Positions 25,819 through 36,036 are shown, counted from the stretch's first letter. The stretch is DNA of 59,759 nt from Paraburkholderia kururiensis JCM 10599 = LMG 19447 (GCF_003986935.1 NZ_RJZE01000034.1:1-59759); one strand, 5' to 3'. Notes: a model not told the origin generated them from the letters alone. Made by a program: numbers and translations.

Positions 25819-25945
25819 GTACGCGGTGCGCAACTGGCGGTACGCGCATGCACAGCTTGCAGTACGTGGTGCACAGATAGCGGCACGCGACGAACAACTG
25901 GCAGTACGCGATGTACAGCTGGCAGTACGCGATGCACGATTGAAC
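25819..25945. repeat. Six 21-22-bp tandem repeats directly after a stop codon
   Basis: Units starting GTACGCGATGCACAGCTGGC (degenerate) occupy 25819-25839, 25840-25861, 25862-25882, 25883-25903, 25904-25924 and 25925-25945; only the second is 22 bp. The first begins three bases after the TGA of the secreted-protein gene. A unit of 21 equals seven codons, so the frame two bases off reads as heptads like QLAVRDV, though nothing shows it is translated. Confidence 0.9.
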
Positions 25946-26073
25946 CACCGCGTGGACCACTGCGCGCCTCGCCGGCGTCGCCGTCACGGTAGTCGCACCG
26001 GCCTCTCCCTGTCTTTCGCCTTCGACGGGAACAGGCCGGCTATTTCAGCGTGAACGAGGGCAGGTGGAACGAG

Positions 26074-26895
26074 ATGCCGATGTCATTTTCATCAGGATGG
26101 GCCGTGCGATGCGCGCGGCGTTGGGCGAGTGCGACGCTCGTGGCCGCGTGTCTCGCGTTCGGCGGCTGCGCCTCGGGCATCAGCGGCGTGCAGGCCTATG
26201 CCGCGCCCGCACCCGTGCGGCCCGACGTGATCTACGTCTACCCGTTCGACGACGCCACGGCGACCGTCCAGTTCGACAACAGCCTGAGCCGGCAGTTGAA
26301 GGCGTCGTTCAGCGGGACGTCCGCGGTGCAGCAGCAATACAACGAGGCGCTCGCGGTGCGCGGCCAGGTGGCGAGCGAACTCGTGCGGCAGTTGCGGGCG
26401 AAGGGGCTCGATGCCGTGCTCGCGCCGGTGCCGCCCTCGACGCTTTCGACGCCGCCCGGCAAGAGCGTGCTCGTGATCGAAGGCAGCCTCGACACGCTCG
26501 ATGCCGGCCGGCGCAGCCGTCGCATGCTGATCGGCTTTGGCGCCGGCAAGAGCGAGGTGGAGGCGTCGGTGCAACTGCTGTATCAGCCGCGAGGCGGCGT
26601 GCTGTCGCCGTTGCAGCGCTTCGATGCCACCGCGGACAGCGGCAAGGCGCCGGGCATGGTCGCCATGGGCGGCGTGGGCGCGGCGGCGGGGAGCCTGGCG
26701 ACGTCGGTGGCGACGAGCGGCGGGCTGCACGCAGTCTCCGAAGCGAAGCACGACACGTTCGAAGCCGAAGCGAAACGGCTGGCCGATTCGATCGCGAAGC
26801 AGGTCGTGGCGGCGGTTGGTGTGAAGGGCAAGAACGCGAATGCGGCGCCGGTGGTGCAGGGCACTCAGGCGCAGCCTGTGGCGCAGGCGGACTGA
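26074..26895 (+). CDS. DUF4410-like lipoprotein
   Basis: A 273-residue precursor. A basic N-terminus and hydrophobic ASATLVAACLAFGGC end in the lipobox FGGC, so the mature protein is lipid-anchored. The rest (VIYVYPFDDATATVQFDNSL, then ELVRQLRAKGLDAVLA, then VLVIEGSLDTLDAGRRSRRM) matches DUF4410, a family of envelope lipoproteins of unknown role. AGGTGG lies six bases before the ATG, favouring it over an upstream GTG at 26050. No co-transcribed partner. Confidence 0.78.
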   Translation: MPMSFSSGWAVRCARRWASATLVAACLAFGGCASGISGVQAYAAPAPVRPDVIYVYPFDDATATVQFDNSLSRQLKASFSGTSAVQQQYNEALAVRGQVASELVRQLRAKGLDAVLAPVPPSTLSTPPGKSVLVIEGSLDTLDAGRRSRRMLIGFGAGKSEVEASVQLLYQPRGGVLSPLQRFDATADSGKAPGMVAMGGVGAAAGSLATSVATSGGLHAVSEAKHDTFEAEAKRLADSIAKQVVAAVGVKGKNANAAPVVQGTQAQPVAQAD

Positions 26896-26942
26896 ACGCG
26901 GGGCGATGCTCATTCGGTTTAGCGCTCAGCGCTTGGGATCAA

Positions 26943-27108
26943 CCGCCCGCATCGTGACGGTCGCCGATACAGGCGCGGCACGATTCGCCATGCGATCGCG
27001 CGGGATATACGGATTGCCGCTCAAGGCTCGGGTTTGGGTTCCCACGGCGCGGCGTTGACCGCCGCATCGTTCGTAACGGCCGCCGGTACAGACGCGGCAC
27101 GATTCGCC
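26943..27108. repeat. Pair of diverged ~48-bp direct repeats
   Basis: The copies lie at about 26943-26989 and 27059-27108; both end in GCGGCACGATTCGCC and share scattered matches before it. They occupy the 254-bp gap between convergent stop codons of the DUF4410-like and pbpC genes, which holds no gene. Confidence 0.6.
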
Positions 27109-27149
27109 GTCCTGCCCGCGCCAGTCGCGGATGGTGGCCACCCCATTTG

Positions 27150-29555
27150 CTACGCGCCGGGCGAACCCGAGCGCGCCGGGTTTTGCCCACCGCCCGAACC
27201 CGGCGCCGTCGCACGCGCACCTGCCTTGCCCGTTGCACGATTGCCGGCGGCATGACCCGGCCGCGCCGTTGCGCCGCGCACTTCGAAGTGCACGGCGTCG
27301 ACGCTCGTGCCGTTCGCATCCACGAGTTCCAGCACGTGCCGCCCCGGCCACGGCAACCAGGTTACGCGGTCGTCGTGGCCGAGCGGCTTGCCGTCGAGCC
27401 GCCACGCGCTGCGCGAGGACGACCCGCTCTCGCGCTCGAAGACGATGCGCTGGCGCGTGGCGGGAATGTCCGGGTCGAGCGCGAAGAGCGTGCCATCCGT
27501 GGGCGAGCCGATGCGCGGCGCGCCCTTTCCTGATTGCGCCGATTGCGCCGATTGCACCGATTGCGCTGCATGCACCCCTCGCGCCGCGCCAGCCGACGAC
27601 GTTCCACGCGCTCCAGCCGGCGCGCCCGCCGCATCCGCTGCAAGTCCCACTACCGGCGTTTGCGTGCCGCTCAGGAACCACTCGTTGCGCGCGGGCTCCA
27701 CGTTCTGCTCGAACGCGATGCGCGTCTCCACGACGCCCGCGGGCATGCGCGGCGCGTCGCTCGGCACGTGACGGTGCAGGTAGCCGGCCACGGCGGCCCA
27801 GATGGGCGCTGCGCCCGTCACGCCGGAGACGTCCCACATCGGTTCGCCGTCCGCATTGCCTACCCACACGCCGATCGTGTAGCGCGAGGTGAAGCCCACC
27901 GTCCAGTTGTCGCGCATGTCCTTGCTCGTGCCCGTTTTCACGGCCGAGAAGAAGCGCGTGGCGAGCGGGCTGTCGAAACCGAAGGTGCGGGTGCGTGCGT
28001 TGTTGTCCGCGAGCACCGTGGTCACGATGTAGCTCGCGCCCGCGCTGAACACGCGTCGCGGCGTGGCGGGCGCCGTCGCGTACGGCACAGTGGGATGACG
28101 CGGCAGGTCATACGTGGGCGACGCCACGCCGCCGTTGGCCAACGCGCGGTACGCGTTGGCGAGCGAAAGCAGCGTGATGTCCGCGCTGCCGAGCGCGAGC
28201 GAATAGCCGTAGTAGTCGCCGCTCTGCGTGAGCGGCAGGCCGAGCGCCGTGAGCGTGGTGGCGAAGCGGTGCGGCGTGACCATCACGAGCGTGCGCACGG
28301 CGGGCACGTTCAGCGACGACCCGAGCGCCGTGCGCACGCTCACCCAGCCCTTGAAGTCCTTGTCGTAGTTCTGCGGAATGTAGAGTCCGCCGCCCGCGGC
28401 GAGGTCGAGCGGCGCGTCGTCGAGCAGCGAGGCCGTGGTGAGCCGTCGTTCGTCGATGGCTTTGGCATAGAGGAAGGGCTTGAGCGTGGAGCCGGCCTGG
28501 CGGCTCGCGAGCACCGCATCCACGTCGCGCGCGCCCGAGAGTCCGCCCGACGAACCCACCCACGCCAGCACGTCGCCCGTCGCGTTGTCGAGCACGACCA
28601 CGGCGCCGTCGTGCACGTTGCGCCGATGCGCCGGCGCATTGAGTTCGACGAGCGTGCGCGTGAGCGTGTCCGAGGCGAAGCGCTGAAGGCGGGCGTCGAG
28701 CGTCGTCGTGATGCGTGCGCCGGCCGCCGGACGCGTTTCGGCCGCGATGCGCCGCGCGAAATGCGGCGCGAGCGTGTCGGCTTCGGGCGAAACCGCGAGC
28801 ACGGCGGGTGCGGGCCGCGCGAACGCGAGCTGCACGAAGCTCGCCAGATTCGCGCAGCGTTCGGGCGCCTTCATGTCGCGCAGAATCCGGCAGGCCCGCG
28901 CGCTCACGCGGGCGTAGGGCGCGTTGGGCGCGCGGATCAAGGCAGCGGCCACGGCGGCCTCGCGCTCGTCGAGGCCCGAGGGCGCCTTGCCGAACAGCGT
29001 GAGCGAAAGCGCCGAGAGCCCGATCGTCTCGCCGCGAAACGGCACGAGATTCAGATACGCCTCGAGAATCTGGTCCTTGCGCCAGCTGCGTTCGAGCCAC
29101 AGCGCGCTCACCGCCTGACCCGCCTTCTGCGCGACGGACCGCTGCCCGGAATGCTGGGGATCGTCGCCGAGCAGGCCCGTGAGCTGCATCGTCACGGTGG
29201 ACGCGCCGCGCGTGCGCGTGTTCCAGAGATTCGCCCAGGCCGCGGCGGCGGCGCCGTGCCAGTCGACGCCGCTGTGCTCGTAAAAGCGCTTGTCTTCGGA
29301 AACGACGATCGCTTCGCGCAGCGCCGGCGAGACGTCCGCGAGCGCGACCCAGTCGCCGCGCCGCTCGGTCTTGTCGATGCGCGTGCGTTGCAGCGGCGTG
29401 CCGTCGCGTGCGAGCAGCAGCCAGTCCGAGCTGCGCCACTGCGCGCGCACGTCGTTGAACGAGGGCAGGGCGTGCGCGACAGGCGCCGCGATGACGAGCA
29501 GCGCGCAGAGAGCGGCGCGGGCAATGCGCCGGGCCATGGCCCGCCCGTCGCCCAT
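27150..29555 (-). CDS. pbpC: Penicillin-binding protein 1C
   Basis: An 801-residue bifunctional-type wall protein. A short N-terminal hydrophobic segment (residues 12-28) anchors it. The glycosyltransferase (GT51) domain has E87 in SEDKRFYEHSGVDWHG and ASTVTMQL. The transpeptidase domain has S356-T-L-K359, S414-L-N416 and K540-T-G542. A C-terminal BiPBP_C domain (PRIGSPTDGTLFALDPDIPA) follows a linker in which a 9-bp unit at 27532-27567 repeats four times, giving Ala-Gln-Ser triplets. Its start lies 14 bp after the stop of the alpha-2-macroglobulin gene, so they form an operon, as in E. coli yfhM-pbpC. Role: peptidoglycan synthesis or repair in the periplasm. Confidence 0.93.
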   Translation of the reverse strand: MGDGRAMARRIARAALCALLVIAAPVAHALPSFNDVRAQWRSSDWLLLARDGTPLQRTRIDKTERRGDWVALADVSPALREAIVVSEDKRFYEHSGVDWHGAAAAAWANLWNTRTRGASTVTMQLTGLLGDDPQHSGQRSVAQKAGQAVSALWLERSWRKDQILEAYLNLVPFRGETIGLSALSLTLFGKAPSGLDEREAAVAAALIRAPNAPYARVSARACRILRDMKAPERCANLASFVQLAFARPAPAVLAVSPEADTLAPHFARRIAAETRPAAGARITTTLDARLQRFASDTLTRTLVELNAPAHRRNVHDGAVVVLDNATGDVLAWVGSSGGLSGARDVDAVLASRQAGSTLKPFLYAKAIDERRLTTASLLDDAPLDLAAGGGLYIPQNYDKDFKGWVSVRTALGSSLNVPAVRTLVMVTPHRFATTLTALGLPLTQSGDYYGYSLALGSADITLLSLANAYRALANGGVASPTYDLPRHPTVPYATAPATPRRVFSAGASYIVTTVLADNNARTRTFGFDSPLATRFFSAVKTGTSKDMRDNWTVGFTSRYTIGVWVGNADGEPMWDVSGVTGAAPIWAAVAGYLHRHVPSDAPRMPAGVVETRIAFEQNVEPARNEWFLSGTQTPVVGLAADAAGAPAGARGTSSAGAARGVHAAQSVQSAQSAQSGKGAPRIGSPTDGTLFALDPDIPATRQRIVFERESGSSSRSAWRLDGKPLGHDDRVTWLPWPGRHVLELVDANGTSVDAVHFEVRGATARPGHAAGNRATGKAGARATAPGSGGGQNPARSGSPGA

Positions 29556-29569
29556 CGCGCATTTCCCCT

Positions 29570-32500
29570 TCACTGCGTCACCGGCCGCACGACCACCGAC
29601 GCATTCGGCAGCACCCCGAACGTGGAGGGTGCGTAGAGCGCCTCGACGCGCGTGGGCGGCAGTCTGAACGTGCCGACGTTGTTGAGCCGCATGGTGTACT
29701 CCACGGAGAATTTCCCCTTCGGCAGGTAATCGTAGTAGGCGCGATAGCCGTCGAAGCTGCGTTCGACGAACGCCGGCCACGCGTCGCCCTGTTGCCGTTC
29801 GCCCTGCGTGGCGGCCTCCGAATCGCGGCCGAGGCCGGAACCGAGAAGGGTCGCGCCCGCGGGCACCGGATCGTTGACGACCACCCAGGTCATGTCGGTC
29901 TGGGCATCGATGTCGAGGTGCACGCGCACGATGTCGCCGCGCGTGTATGTCCCTCTGGCCATGCCCTTCACCGCGGGGTCCACCGCCGTCACCGTCTTCG
30001 TGATGCGATAGCCCGCGGCGAACGGCGCCTTGAGCGCCACCGCCGCGAGGCTTTCGATGGTGGCCCACGGCTTGCCGGTGCCGTCCTGCGTGAGCGTCAA
30101 CGAAAGCGCGCCGGGCACTGTGGCGGGCGCGCCGCGCACCTCGGCCGGCCACGGCAGCAACACGCTGCGCGTGTTCGCGGTCTTCGTGATCGCGGTGGCG
30201 GACGCGAAATTCGCCGCCGCCGATGCCGGCTGGCTCCACGCGATCGTCTTCGTGGTCGCGCCCAGTTGAAGCCGCGTCTGGCCGGTCACGGGCACGCTTT
30301 CGAAGGCGCGCGAGAAACGCTGCACGGCGAGCAGACCCCACAGGTTCGCCGTCGTGGTCTGCCACGCGCCGTTCTTCTGCATGCCGAGCAGGCCCGCGAC
30401 GAGGCGCGGCATCTCGTCCTTCCACGCCGGTGCATCGACGAACGTGAGCGCTGTACGCGCCGCGTTCGTTTCGGTGCCCGTCATGAGCCACCAGAGGTCG
30501 TCGCCGTCCGCGGTGGAGAAGGTGAGGCGCGTGCCCTGATATGTAAGGCGGGCGCGGATGATCTGCTCGGCCTGCGCGAGCTTGTCGTCGCGTTGCGGGA
30601 TGTCCTTCACGCGCGAGAGGACCGCGTAGTAGTCGAGCACCGCGGAGGTGGGCCACTGGTTCGGCGCAACCTCGATCGAATCGAGCATGCTGGCGCGCGC
30701 CGCGCCGTGACGCGAGAGCGCCTCGATGGCGGCGAGCTTGCGCAGATCCAGGTCCTTGCGCGGCGCCCAGAACTTGCGCTCCAGACGGCCTTCCACGAAG
30801 GCGGCAAGCCCGCTCTCCATCCTGGCGCGCAAGTCATCGGGCAGGGCGAAGCGCGGGTCGAGCTTCGCGGCTTCGTCCGTGACCGAGAGCAGGTACGCCG
30901 TGAGCGCGGTGCTGCCCGTGTTGCCGCTGTCGTCCGAGGGCGGGAAGTAGTTCGCCAGCCCATCACGGTCCAGATACACCGGCATGCGCGCCACCACGGC
31001 CTGCCACTGCGCCACGTCGTTCAGGCCCAGCGCACGCGAAGTCTGCTGCTCGATGCAACTGTACGGATAGCGCTCGAACCAGCGGCGCACGCCCGGCAGC
31101 CCTTCGGAGAGCTTCGGCTGCAACGAGACCGCGATGCCGCCGCGCGGCACGCCGGCCTGCGTGGTGGTCGCATTCGGCGGCGCGGCCACGGGCAGCGAGA
31201 ACGAGCCGTCCACCTGCGTGAGCGTGGCCTGCTGCACGGTGACGGGCACAGCCGCCGTGACGCGTTGCGTGACCTTCAGCGCATCGCTGGCGTGCGGTCC
31301 GCCCTGTTCGGCGGCGGCCACGTTCCAGGCGAGCGCGGCGGGCGACGCTTCGGACAAACCATCCGGCGGCGTGACGGTCCACGCCACTTCGCGCGCGGAG
31401 TCGGCGGCAACATCGACCGTTTGCGGCGCGAGCGTGAGGCCTGGCACGTTCGGCGTAACCACCACCTTCATCGCGCGCGCCGTCGTGTTGCGCACGGTGA
31501 ATTGCGCGCGGAACTGGTCGCCTTCGCGCACGAGCGGCGGCAGGCCCGAGATCAGTTGCAGGTCCTGCGTGCTGCGAATCGAAACGCTGCCCGTGCCGAA
31601 CGTGCCGTCGCCCACGGCGGCGATGGCGACGATGCGAAAGCTCGTCAACGAATCGTTGAGCGGCACGACGAGCGACGCTTCGCCGTTCGCGTCCAGCGTC
31701 ACGCGCGGGTTCCAGAGGAGCAGCGTGTCGAACAGTTCGCGCGTGGCGCCGTGTCCGCCGCCACCGCCCGCGGGCACGGCCTTGCGTCCGAAGTGCCGGC
31801 GCCCGACGATCTCCATCTGCGCCGTCGACGTCTCCACGCCGTAGGCGCGCCGCTGGAGCATGGCGTCGAGCACGTCCCAGCTGTCGTTCGGCATGAGTTC
31901 GAGCAGGGCTTCGTCCACGGCGGCCACCGCGATCTGCGTGCCTGCGGGCGCGGGCTTGCCGCCCGGCATCTGCACGTGCAGCTTGACGTGAGCCTTGCCA
32001 CGCACGGTGTAGGTCTTCGCATCGGGCGTGACGGTGACGGCCAGGCGATGCGCGGCCGTGCCTACCTTGATCTCCGCAAGGCCATAGCGATACGCGGGTT
32101 TGGAGAGGTCCACGAGCGGCGTGGGCGCCTCGTACTGGCGCCCTTCGTACCAGAACGCCCGGGCCCATTCGATGGGCGCCTTCCAGCCCCACGTGAAGAA
32201 CGAGTACCACGGCACCTCGTGAATGCGCCCTCGCAGCGCGAGCACGGAGACGTACACGTTCGGCCCCCACGCCTCGTTCACCTTGAGGTCGATGGTGGGG
32301 TCTTTGCCGTCCAGCTTCACGACGTGCGTTTCGATCACGCCTTCGCGTTCCACGGCAACGAGCGCCGTCGCGAACCGGAACGGCATGCGCACCTGGAAGC
32401 GTGCGGTTTCGCCGGGCTCGTAGGCGGTCTTTTCGGGCAGCACGTCGATGCGGTCGGTGTTCTCGCCGCCGAACCAGAGGTCTTCCTCGCGCGTGACCCA

Positions 32501-35500
32501 CACGGAAGTGGTCGCGGTGGACGCATTGCCGTCCCCGTCTTTCGCCGTCACGACAAGGTCGACGTTGCCCGCTTCCTTGAGCTTCGCGTCGCAGGCGAGC
32601 AGGCCGTGGTCATCGCTCTTGCCGCTGCACAGCGTGCCGAGGTCTTTCGTTTCGGTGTGGTTGTCGTACGCGTAGAAGCCGCCCACCATGCGTTTGCGCG
32701 ACGTGATGGTGATGCGCGCGATACCGTGCACGTCGAGCGGCACGCCCGCGCGCGGCTTGCCTTGCAGGTCGAGCGCGAGCGCCTTCACGGGCACCGTGTT
32801 GCCCACCGACACCCATTGCCCCGACTTCACGCCCGCCACCACCGCGGCGGGCCACAGCGTGGCGCTGCCGCTGATGGTCTGCACTTCGCCGTTCGGGTCC
32901 GCGAAGGTGCTTTCGAGCGCGAGACGCTTCGGCGCATCCACGGCCGGCAGGTTCTTCAGCGTGAGACGGCCTGCGCCGTTGCGGTCCAGCGTGACGGGTT
33001 CCTTGTCGGCGATGAGCTTCGAGCCGTCGTCGGTGGATTGCTGCGATGCGCTGTCTTCGTCGTCGCTCGTGTCGGACGACGCGTTGTCGTTGCGCTTCAC
33101 GTAGGGCGCGAAGCTGTAGTCGGGATACGTGTCCGCGAACGCGGGCGAGGTGCTCTTCATGAGCGCCGAGACCTGCACGGGCAGGCCCGACGCGCCGCCG
33201 CCCGAGGTGTACTCGATCTGCAGCGTGAGTGGCGCTTCCTTCGCGGCCACAAGCGGGTGCGCTTTCTCGTCGCGCACGGCGATCGTGCCTTTGAACACGG
33301 GCAGACGGAATTCTTCGACGCGGAAGCTGCCCGACGTGTAGCTGTGGCGCACGGCGTCGCCTTCGCCGCTGTCGTTGTTGTTGTCGTTGTTATCGTCGGC
33401 GTTGCTCGATGCCTGGTCCGATGCCTCGCCCGATGCGGCGTTCACGTTGCCGTCGTCGAGCGAGACTTCGTACTCGCCCAGCTTGGCCGCGGCCGGAATA
33501 ACGAAGGTTGAGTCGGCGGTGTGGTCCGCGGCCCATTTGAGCGGCAGGTGCCAGGTCTGGCCGCTGCCCGTATGACGGATCGTGACGCGCGTCGGGTAGG
33601 TCTGCGGGAAGGCGAGACCGTGCATGGTTTCCACGCGGATCAGGTGCTTCATCGACACCGTTTCGCCCGCCCGCAGCAGCGTGCGATCGAACACGGTATG
33701 GGCGCGCACGGTCTGATCGAGGCTTGTGTCGGTCGGTACGTTGAAGCGCCACGACTCGATGCCGCGGTTCCAGTCCGAGCGCACGAATGCCATGTCGTGG
33801 CCCGTCTTCGGGTCGTCGATGCGCGCCGAGACGAAGAAGCCGCCAAAGGCGTCGTTGCCGCATTCGGCGCGTGGCGCGAGCGGCCCGGCGATCATCAGCA
33901 CGCCCTGCGCATTGGTCTTGCCCGAAGCCACTTCGTCGCCGTTACAGTCGCTCACGTGGACGTCGGCGTTCGGCACGGGCTGGCCCTTGTCGAGCGTCGT
34001 CACCCACACCGCGCTGTTTTCGCGGCCCTGCTTGAAGTGCACGCCGAGATTCGTGACGAGCACCGCGGTGCGCACATACATGGGCGCCTGTTTGCCCAGC
34101 AGCGACGCACCGAGCGCGGGCGACGCCAGTTCGATCACGTAGAAGCCGGGCTTCGTCACCGGCACGCCCACCACTTCGAACGGACGCAGCGCCTTGGGAT
34201 CGGCCTTCGGCAGCGAAAGCGTTTCGATGTTGGCGCGGCCCGCGAGCAGCGAGAGCGAGCGCACGTCGATGCGGGGATTCTTCGGGTCGTCCTCGCTGGA
34301 GCCGTCCGCTTCGCTGCGCGGCTTCACGATCACGGGATGCGGATTGTGATCGAGCAGATTCGGCATCGCCTCGGCAATTTCCTTGCGCGTCATCGTGTAG
34401 TTGTCGAAGCGCTCGACGTTGCGCATCCAGCTGCGAATGTCGCTGTCGGCTTCCACGCGCAGCTTCGAGAACTGCGCGTTGCCGGCGTTAAGGCCGGCAA
34501 TGTGGATATCCGCCTCGACGTTGCGCAGCGTGACGGGCACGAGCGCGGGCATGTTGGGCTCGGCAAAGCGTTCGATGATACCGAACGTGCCCGACGAGAA
34601 TTTCGCGAGCGGCGGCAGCGGGCCGGTCGTGGTCTTGAGCGGGAACAGATCGGCATTGGTGAGCGCGCGTCCGCTCGCGTCCTTGAGGCCGACGGGCAGC
34701 ACGACGCTCAACTGGGCGCGTTCGGGCAATGGCGCCGCGAATTCGACGGTGCTGGTTTGCGGGTCTTTGTCGTCGGGCGAGAACGTCGGCTTGATATCGC
34801 CGTCGGGTCCCTTGAGGCGGACGCGTTCGACGTCGCTGCGCGCAATGGGCGCGTTGAACTGCACGCGCACGGGACGCAGCGGCGTGCAGGGCGCCCTGGC
34901 GTTTTCGCGTTCGCAACTGAAGCTCGCGGCGAAGGGCTCGCGCACCTTGAAGTCGAAGCGGCGTTCCACGTCGTTGGCAATGCCGCTCGGGCTCGCCACG
35001 CCCTTGCCGTAGACCAGTTGCGCCTTCGTGCCCGAAGGCAGGGCCTGCTGGCATTGCAGCGTGAGCACGCGCGCGGCTTCCTTTTGCAGACGGAAGCGCT
35101 TCAAAAGCGCCGTGCGCGTGGCGGCGTCCACGTTGGTGACGGGAATGCGGTTGCCGAGTCCGCTCGACTCGCACCATACGTGCTGCTTAACCGAGGCATC
35201 CGTTGCCGGTCCGTTGAGCTTCAGCACGAAGGCCTGGTTTTCTTCGATCTCGTCGCCGGAGGGCTCGACGTCCTGCACGAACGGACCGCCTGTCTGAAAC
35301 GCGTAGTGCCGTGGGCCCGTGAGCGCGTTGCCCGCCGACGACTTCAGCCCGTCCTTCAGGTCCACGGAGCAGGCCACGCCGGGCGGCAGGTCGGCGGAGA
35401 AGTCCCAGGCCCAGGTGCGTTCGTCGATCCAGCGCGACTGGCCCGCGCTCGCGGAGGCGTCGTTGCACTTCACGCCGGCCGGTGCCGCGAGGTCGGGCGC

Positions 35501-35701
35501 GCCGAACGGCACCATCGCTTCGTCGAACTTGACGACGATCTGCCTGACCTGCGCCACGGTGCCTTGCGGCGACACGTGCGTGATGCGCGCCGCATCGGCC
35601 CGCCACGTCGTGGCGCCGAGAAGACCCAGCGCCACGATGGTCGCAGCGGTCGCGGTGGCCCAGAAGGCAGGTTGTTTGAGTTTGTTCGTGCCGCGTCGCA
35701 T
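29570..35701 (-). CDS. Bacterial alpha-2-macroglobulin (YfhM/YfaS type)
   Basis: A 2043-residue periplasmic protein. Residues 1-37 form a signal peptide or anchor (ATATAATIVALGLLGATTWR). The body shows successive macroglobulin-like domains and the thioester site C1549 in YPYSCIEQQTS, which marks the form able to trap proteases covalently. Together with PBP1C it is thought to guard and repair the envelope when proteases break in. It is longer than the usual 1500-1700 residues, partly because of two acidic low-complexity inserts (about residues 755-782, Asp/Asn-rich, and 868-890, Asp/Ser-rich). A start ATG follows no strong ribosome site but precedes the signal segment. Confidence 0.93.
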   Translation of the reverse strand: MRRGTNKLKQPAFWATATAATIVALGLLGATTWRADAARITHVSPQGTVAQVRQIVVKFDEAMVPFGAPDLAAPAGVKCNDASASAGQSRWIDERTWAWDFSADLPPGVACSVDLKDGLKSSAGNALTGPRHYAFQTGGPFVQDVEPSGDEIEENQAFVLKLNGPATDASVKQHVWCESSGLGNRIPVTNVDAATRTALLKRFRLQKEAARVLTLQCQQALPSGTKAQLVYGKGVASPSGIANDVERRFDFKVREPFAASFSCERENARAPCTPLRPVRVQFNAPIARSDVERVRLKGPDGDIKPTFSPDDKDPQTSTVEFAAPLPERAQLSVVLPVGLKDASGRALTNADLFPLKTTTGPLPPLAKFSSGTFGIIERFAEPNMPALVPVTLRNVEADIHIAGLNAGNAQFSKLRVEADSDIRSWMRNVERFDNYTMTRKEIAEAMPNLLDHNPHPVIVKPRSEADGSSEDDPKNPRIDVRSLSLLAGRANIETLSLPKADPKALRPFEVVGVPVTKPGFYVIELASPALGASLLGKQAPMYVRTAVLVTNLGVHFKQGRENSAVWVTTLDKGQPVPNADVHVSDCNGDEVASGKTNAQGVLMIAGPLAPRAECGNDAFGGFFVSARIDDPKTGHDMAFVRSDWNRGIESWRFNVPTDTSLDQTVRAHTVFDRTLLRAGETVSMKHLIRVETMHGLAFPQTYPTRVTIRHTGSGQTWHLPLKWAADHTADSTFVIPAAAKLGEYEVSLDDGNVNAASGEASDQASSNADDNNDNNNDSGEGDAVRHSYTSGSFRVEEFRLPVFKGTIAVRDEKAHPLVAAKEAPLTLQIEYTSGGGASGLPVQVSALMKSTSPAFADTYPDYSFAPYVKRNDNASSDTSDDEDSASQQSTDDGSKLIADKEPVTLDRNGAGRLTLKNLPAVDAPKRLALESTFADPNGEVQTISGSATLWPAAVVAGVKSGQWVSVGNTVPVKALALDLQGKPRAGVPLDVHGIARITITSRKRMVGGFYAYDNHTETKDLGTLCSGKSDDHGLLACDAKLKEAGNVDLVVTAKDGDGNASTATTSVWVTREEDLWFGGENTDRIDVLPEKTAYEPGETARFQVRMPFRFATALVAVEREGVIETHVVKLDGKDPTIDLKVNEAWGPNVYVSVLALRGRIHEVPWYSFFTWGWKAPIEWARAFWYEGRQYEAPTPLVDLSKPAYRYGLAEIKVGTAAHRLAVTVTPDAKTYTVRGKAHVKLHVQMPGGKPAPAGTQIAVAAVDEALLELMPNDSWDVLDAMLQRRAYGVETSTAQMEIVGRRHFGRKAVPAGGGGGHGATRELFDTLLLWNPRVTLDANGEASLVVPLNDSLTSFRIVAIAAVGDGTFGTGSVSIRSTQDLQLISGLPPLVREGDQFRAQFTVRNTTARAMKVVVTPNVPGLTLAPQTVDVAADSAREVAWTVTPPDGLSEASPAALAWNVAAAEQGGPHASDALKVTQRVTAAVPVTVQQATLTQVDGSFSLPVAAPPNATTTQAGVPRGGIAVSLQPKLSEGLPGVRRWFERYPYSCIEQQTSRALGLNDVAQWQAVVARMPVYLDRDGLANYFPPSDDSGNTGSTALTAYLLSVTDEAAKLDPRFALPDDLRARMESGLAAFVEGRLERKFWAPRKDLDLRKLAAIEALSRHGAARASMLDSIEVAPNQWPTSAVLDYYAVLSRVKDIPQRDDKLAQAEQIIRARLTYQGTRLTFSTADGDDLWWLMTGTETNAARTALTFVDAPAWKDEMPRLVAGLLGMQKNGAWQTTTANLWGLLAVQRFSRAFESVPVTGQTRLQLGATTKTIAWSQPASAAANFASATAITKTANTRSVLLPWPAEVRGAPATVPGALSLTLTQDGTGKPWATIESLAAVALKAPFAAGYRITKTVTAVDPAVKGMARGTYTRGDIVRVHLDIDAQTDMTWVVVNDPVPAGATLLGSGLGRDSEAATQGERQQGDAWPAFVERSFDGYRAYYDYLPKGKFSVEYTMRLNNVGTFRLPPTRVEALYAPSTFGVLPNASVVVRPVTQ

Positions 35702-36036
35702 GCGTCGCGCTCCCAGGTTTCATTTTTCTTTCGGAATGACGGGCCGATTCTAACTGACGAAAGAGACGTTTCCAGCACGCGTATCGGCGCGTGTCGATGC
35801 GCACGCGAAGGCGCCGCGCAAAGCCATTCCGTTGGCCAATTCTTTCCATTGCTTGACGCTCCAGGAAGGCGGCCCGTACACTCGCCCGCGAGTTTGCCGG
35901 GGCTCGCTGCAACCCATGCGGCGCCCGCCGTGAGTGTTCCCGTTGTGCCCCCGTTGTGTCGCCGTTGTATTGCCGTCAAGCGCCGCGTACCGCCGCACGC
36001 TTATGCCGCCTTGAATTCCAACCGCAGGGAGTTGCC
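35702..36036. other. Divergent promoter region, macroglobulin and Ni/Co permease
   Basis: A 335-bp gap without a gene. GGGAG near 36028 is the ribosome site of the permease. I looked for a cobalamin riboswitch box and for a NikR-type operator and did not see either. Promoters for both flanking genes probably lie here. Confidence 0.4.

Noticed and set aside
29792..33511. A 1239-codon frame opposite the alpha-2-macroglobulin gene.
   Set aside because: Its product is an Arg/His/Gly-rich sequence without domains; it is an antisense shadow of a clear gene with motifs.
35702..36036. Cobalamin riboswitch upstream of the Ni/Co permease.
   Set aside because: The B12-box consensus and its neighbouring stems are not present in this 335-bp gap.
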